Of a DNA stretch of 39,563 bases, positions 39,321-39,563 are shown piece after piece. A model generated the notes under the pieces. That model was not told the DNA's origin and did not search any database. It was given only the letters and a program-made list of their open reading frames with translations. A program made the translations under genes and the position numbers. Source of the DNA: Phaeodactylum tricornutum CCAP 1055/1 (lineage: Eukaryota > Bacillariophyta > Bacillariophyceae > Surirellales > Neidiaceae); assembly GCF_000150955.2 (NCBI RefSeq), contig NW_002238021.1:1-39563 (forward strand), given 5' to 3'. The stretch's first letter is position 1. Each line of letters begins with the position of its first letter.

Positions 39321-39563
39321 TTAGGGTTAGGGTTAGGGTTAGGGTTAGGGTTAGGGTTAGGGTTAGGGTTAGGGTTAGGGTTAGGGTTAGGGTTAGGGTT
39401 AGGGTTAGGGTTAGGGTTAGGGTTAGGGTTAGGGTTAGGGTTAGGGTTAGGGTTAGGGTTAGGGTTAGGGTTAGGGTTAGGGTTAGGGTTAGGGTTAGGG
39501 TTAGGGTTAGGGTTAGGGTTAGGGTTAGGGTTAGGGTTAGGGTTAGGGTTAGGGTTAGGGTTA
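39321..39563 (+). repeat. Telomere, (TTAGGG)40.5
   Basis: 243 bp of perfect TTAGGG repeats run to the window end, G-rich strand 5' to 3' outwards. A degenerate start (TATTAGAG, 39313-39320) joins it to the subtelomeric box. Synthesised by telomerase; the window therefore ends at a chromosome terminus, unless it was truncated within the array. Confidence 0.98.

Overview
This window is eukaryotic chromosome-end DNA. It ends in about 40 perfect TTAGGG repeats (39321-39563), is packed with retroelements and DNA transposons, and carries one large intronless host gene. The TTAGGG telomere, diatom-type Copia elements with a DSHADT protease, piggyBac-like transposases and the very large Zn/Cd ATPase point to a diatom, most likely Phaeodactylum tricornutum. 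That assignment is inference. The first 15 bases match the KpnI-SmaI-BamHI stretch of a pUC-type polylinker, so the left edge is probably a clone or vector boundary.

The dominant structure is a giant inverted repeat. Positions 17-15816 are the reverse complement of 17516-33316, with about 99.9% identity by eye (at least 17 substitutions plus a 1-bp indel, not an exhaustive count). A unique 1699-bp spacer (15817-17515) separates the arms. The left arm stops only because the window meets vector-like sequence, so the true palindrome may be longer. From the centre outwards each arm holds: the 3' part of a Penelope-like retroelement (PLE); a 3.5-unit interstitial telomeric repeat; an intact 1506-codon P1B-2 Zn/Cd-exporting ATPase; a 6.47-kb Copia LTR retrotransposon (two in-frame TGA codons and a broken gag start); a subtelomeric minisatellite; and a decayed piggyBac-like element with a 638-bp TIR transposon nested in it.

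The spacer supplies most of the PLE reverse transcriptase. Its open frame begins inside the left arm, so the palindrome junction gave it an artificial N-terminus. The PLE 3' end abuts (CCCTAA)n in the orientation expected if the element was primed by a chromosome terminus. The coherent reading is that the palindrome centre was once a chromosome end capped by an endonuclease-lacking PLE. Two copies of that end then joined head to head, duplicating the metal pump, and the new end was later healed with TTAGGG repeats.

Beyond the palindrome (33317-39563) lie the N-terminus and outer terminus of the first piggyBac element, a second piggyBac-like element (34268-37118) abutting it, two truncated Copia RNase H fragments joined in opposite orientation near 38100, subtelomeric repeats whose key box also occurs inside the arms, and the telomere. 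No tRNA, rRNA or CRISPR was recognised. The only apparent functional host gene is the ATPase, present twice.
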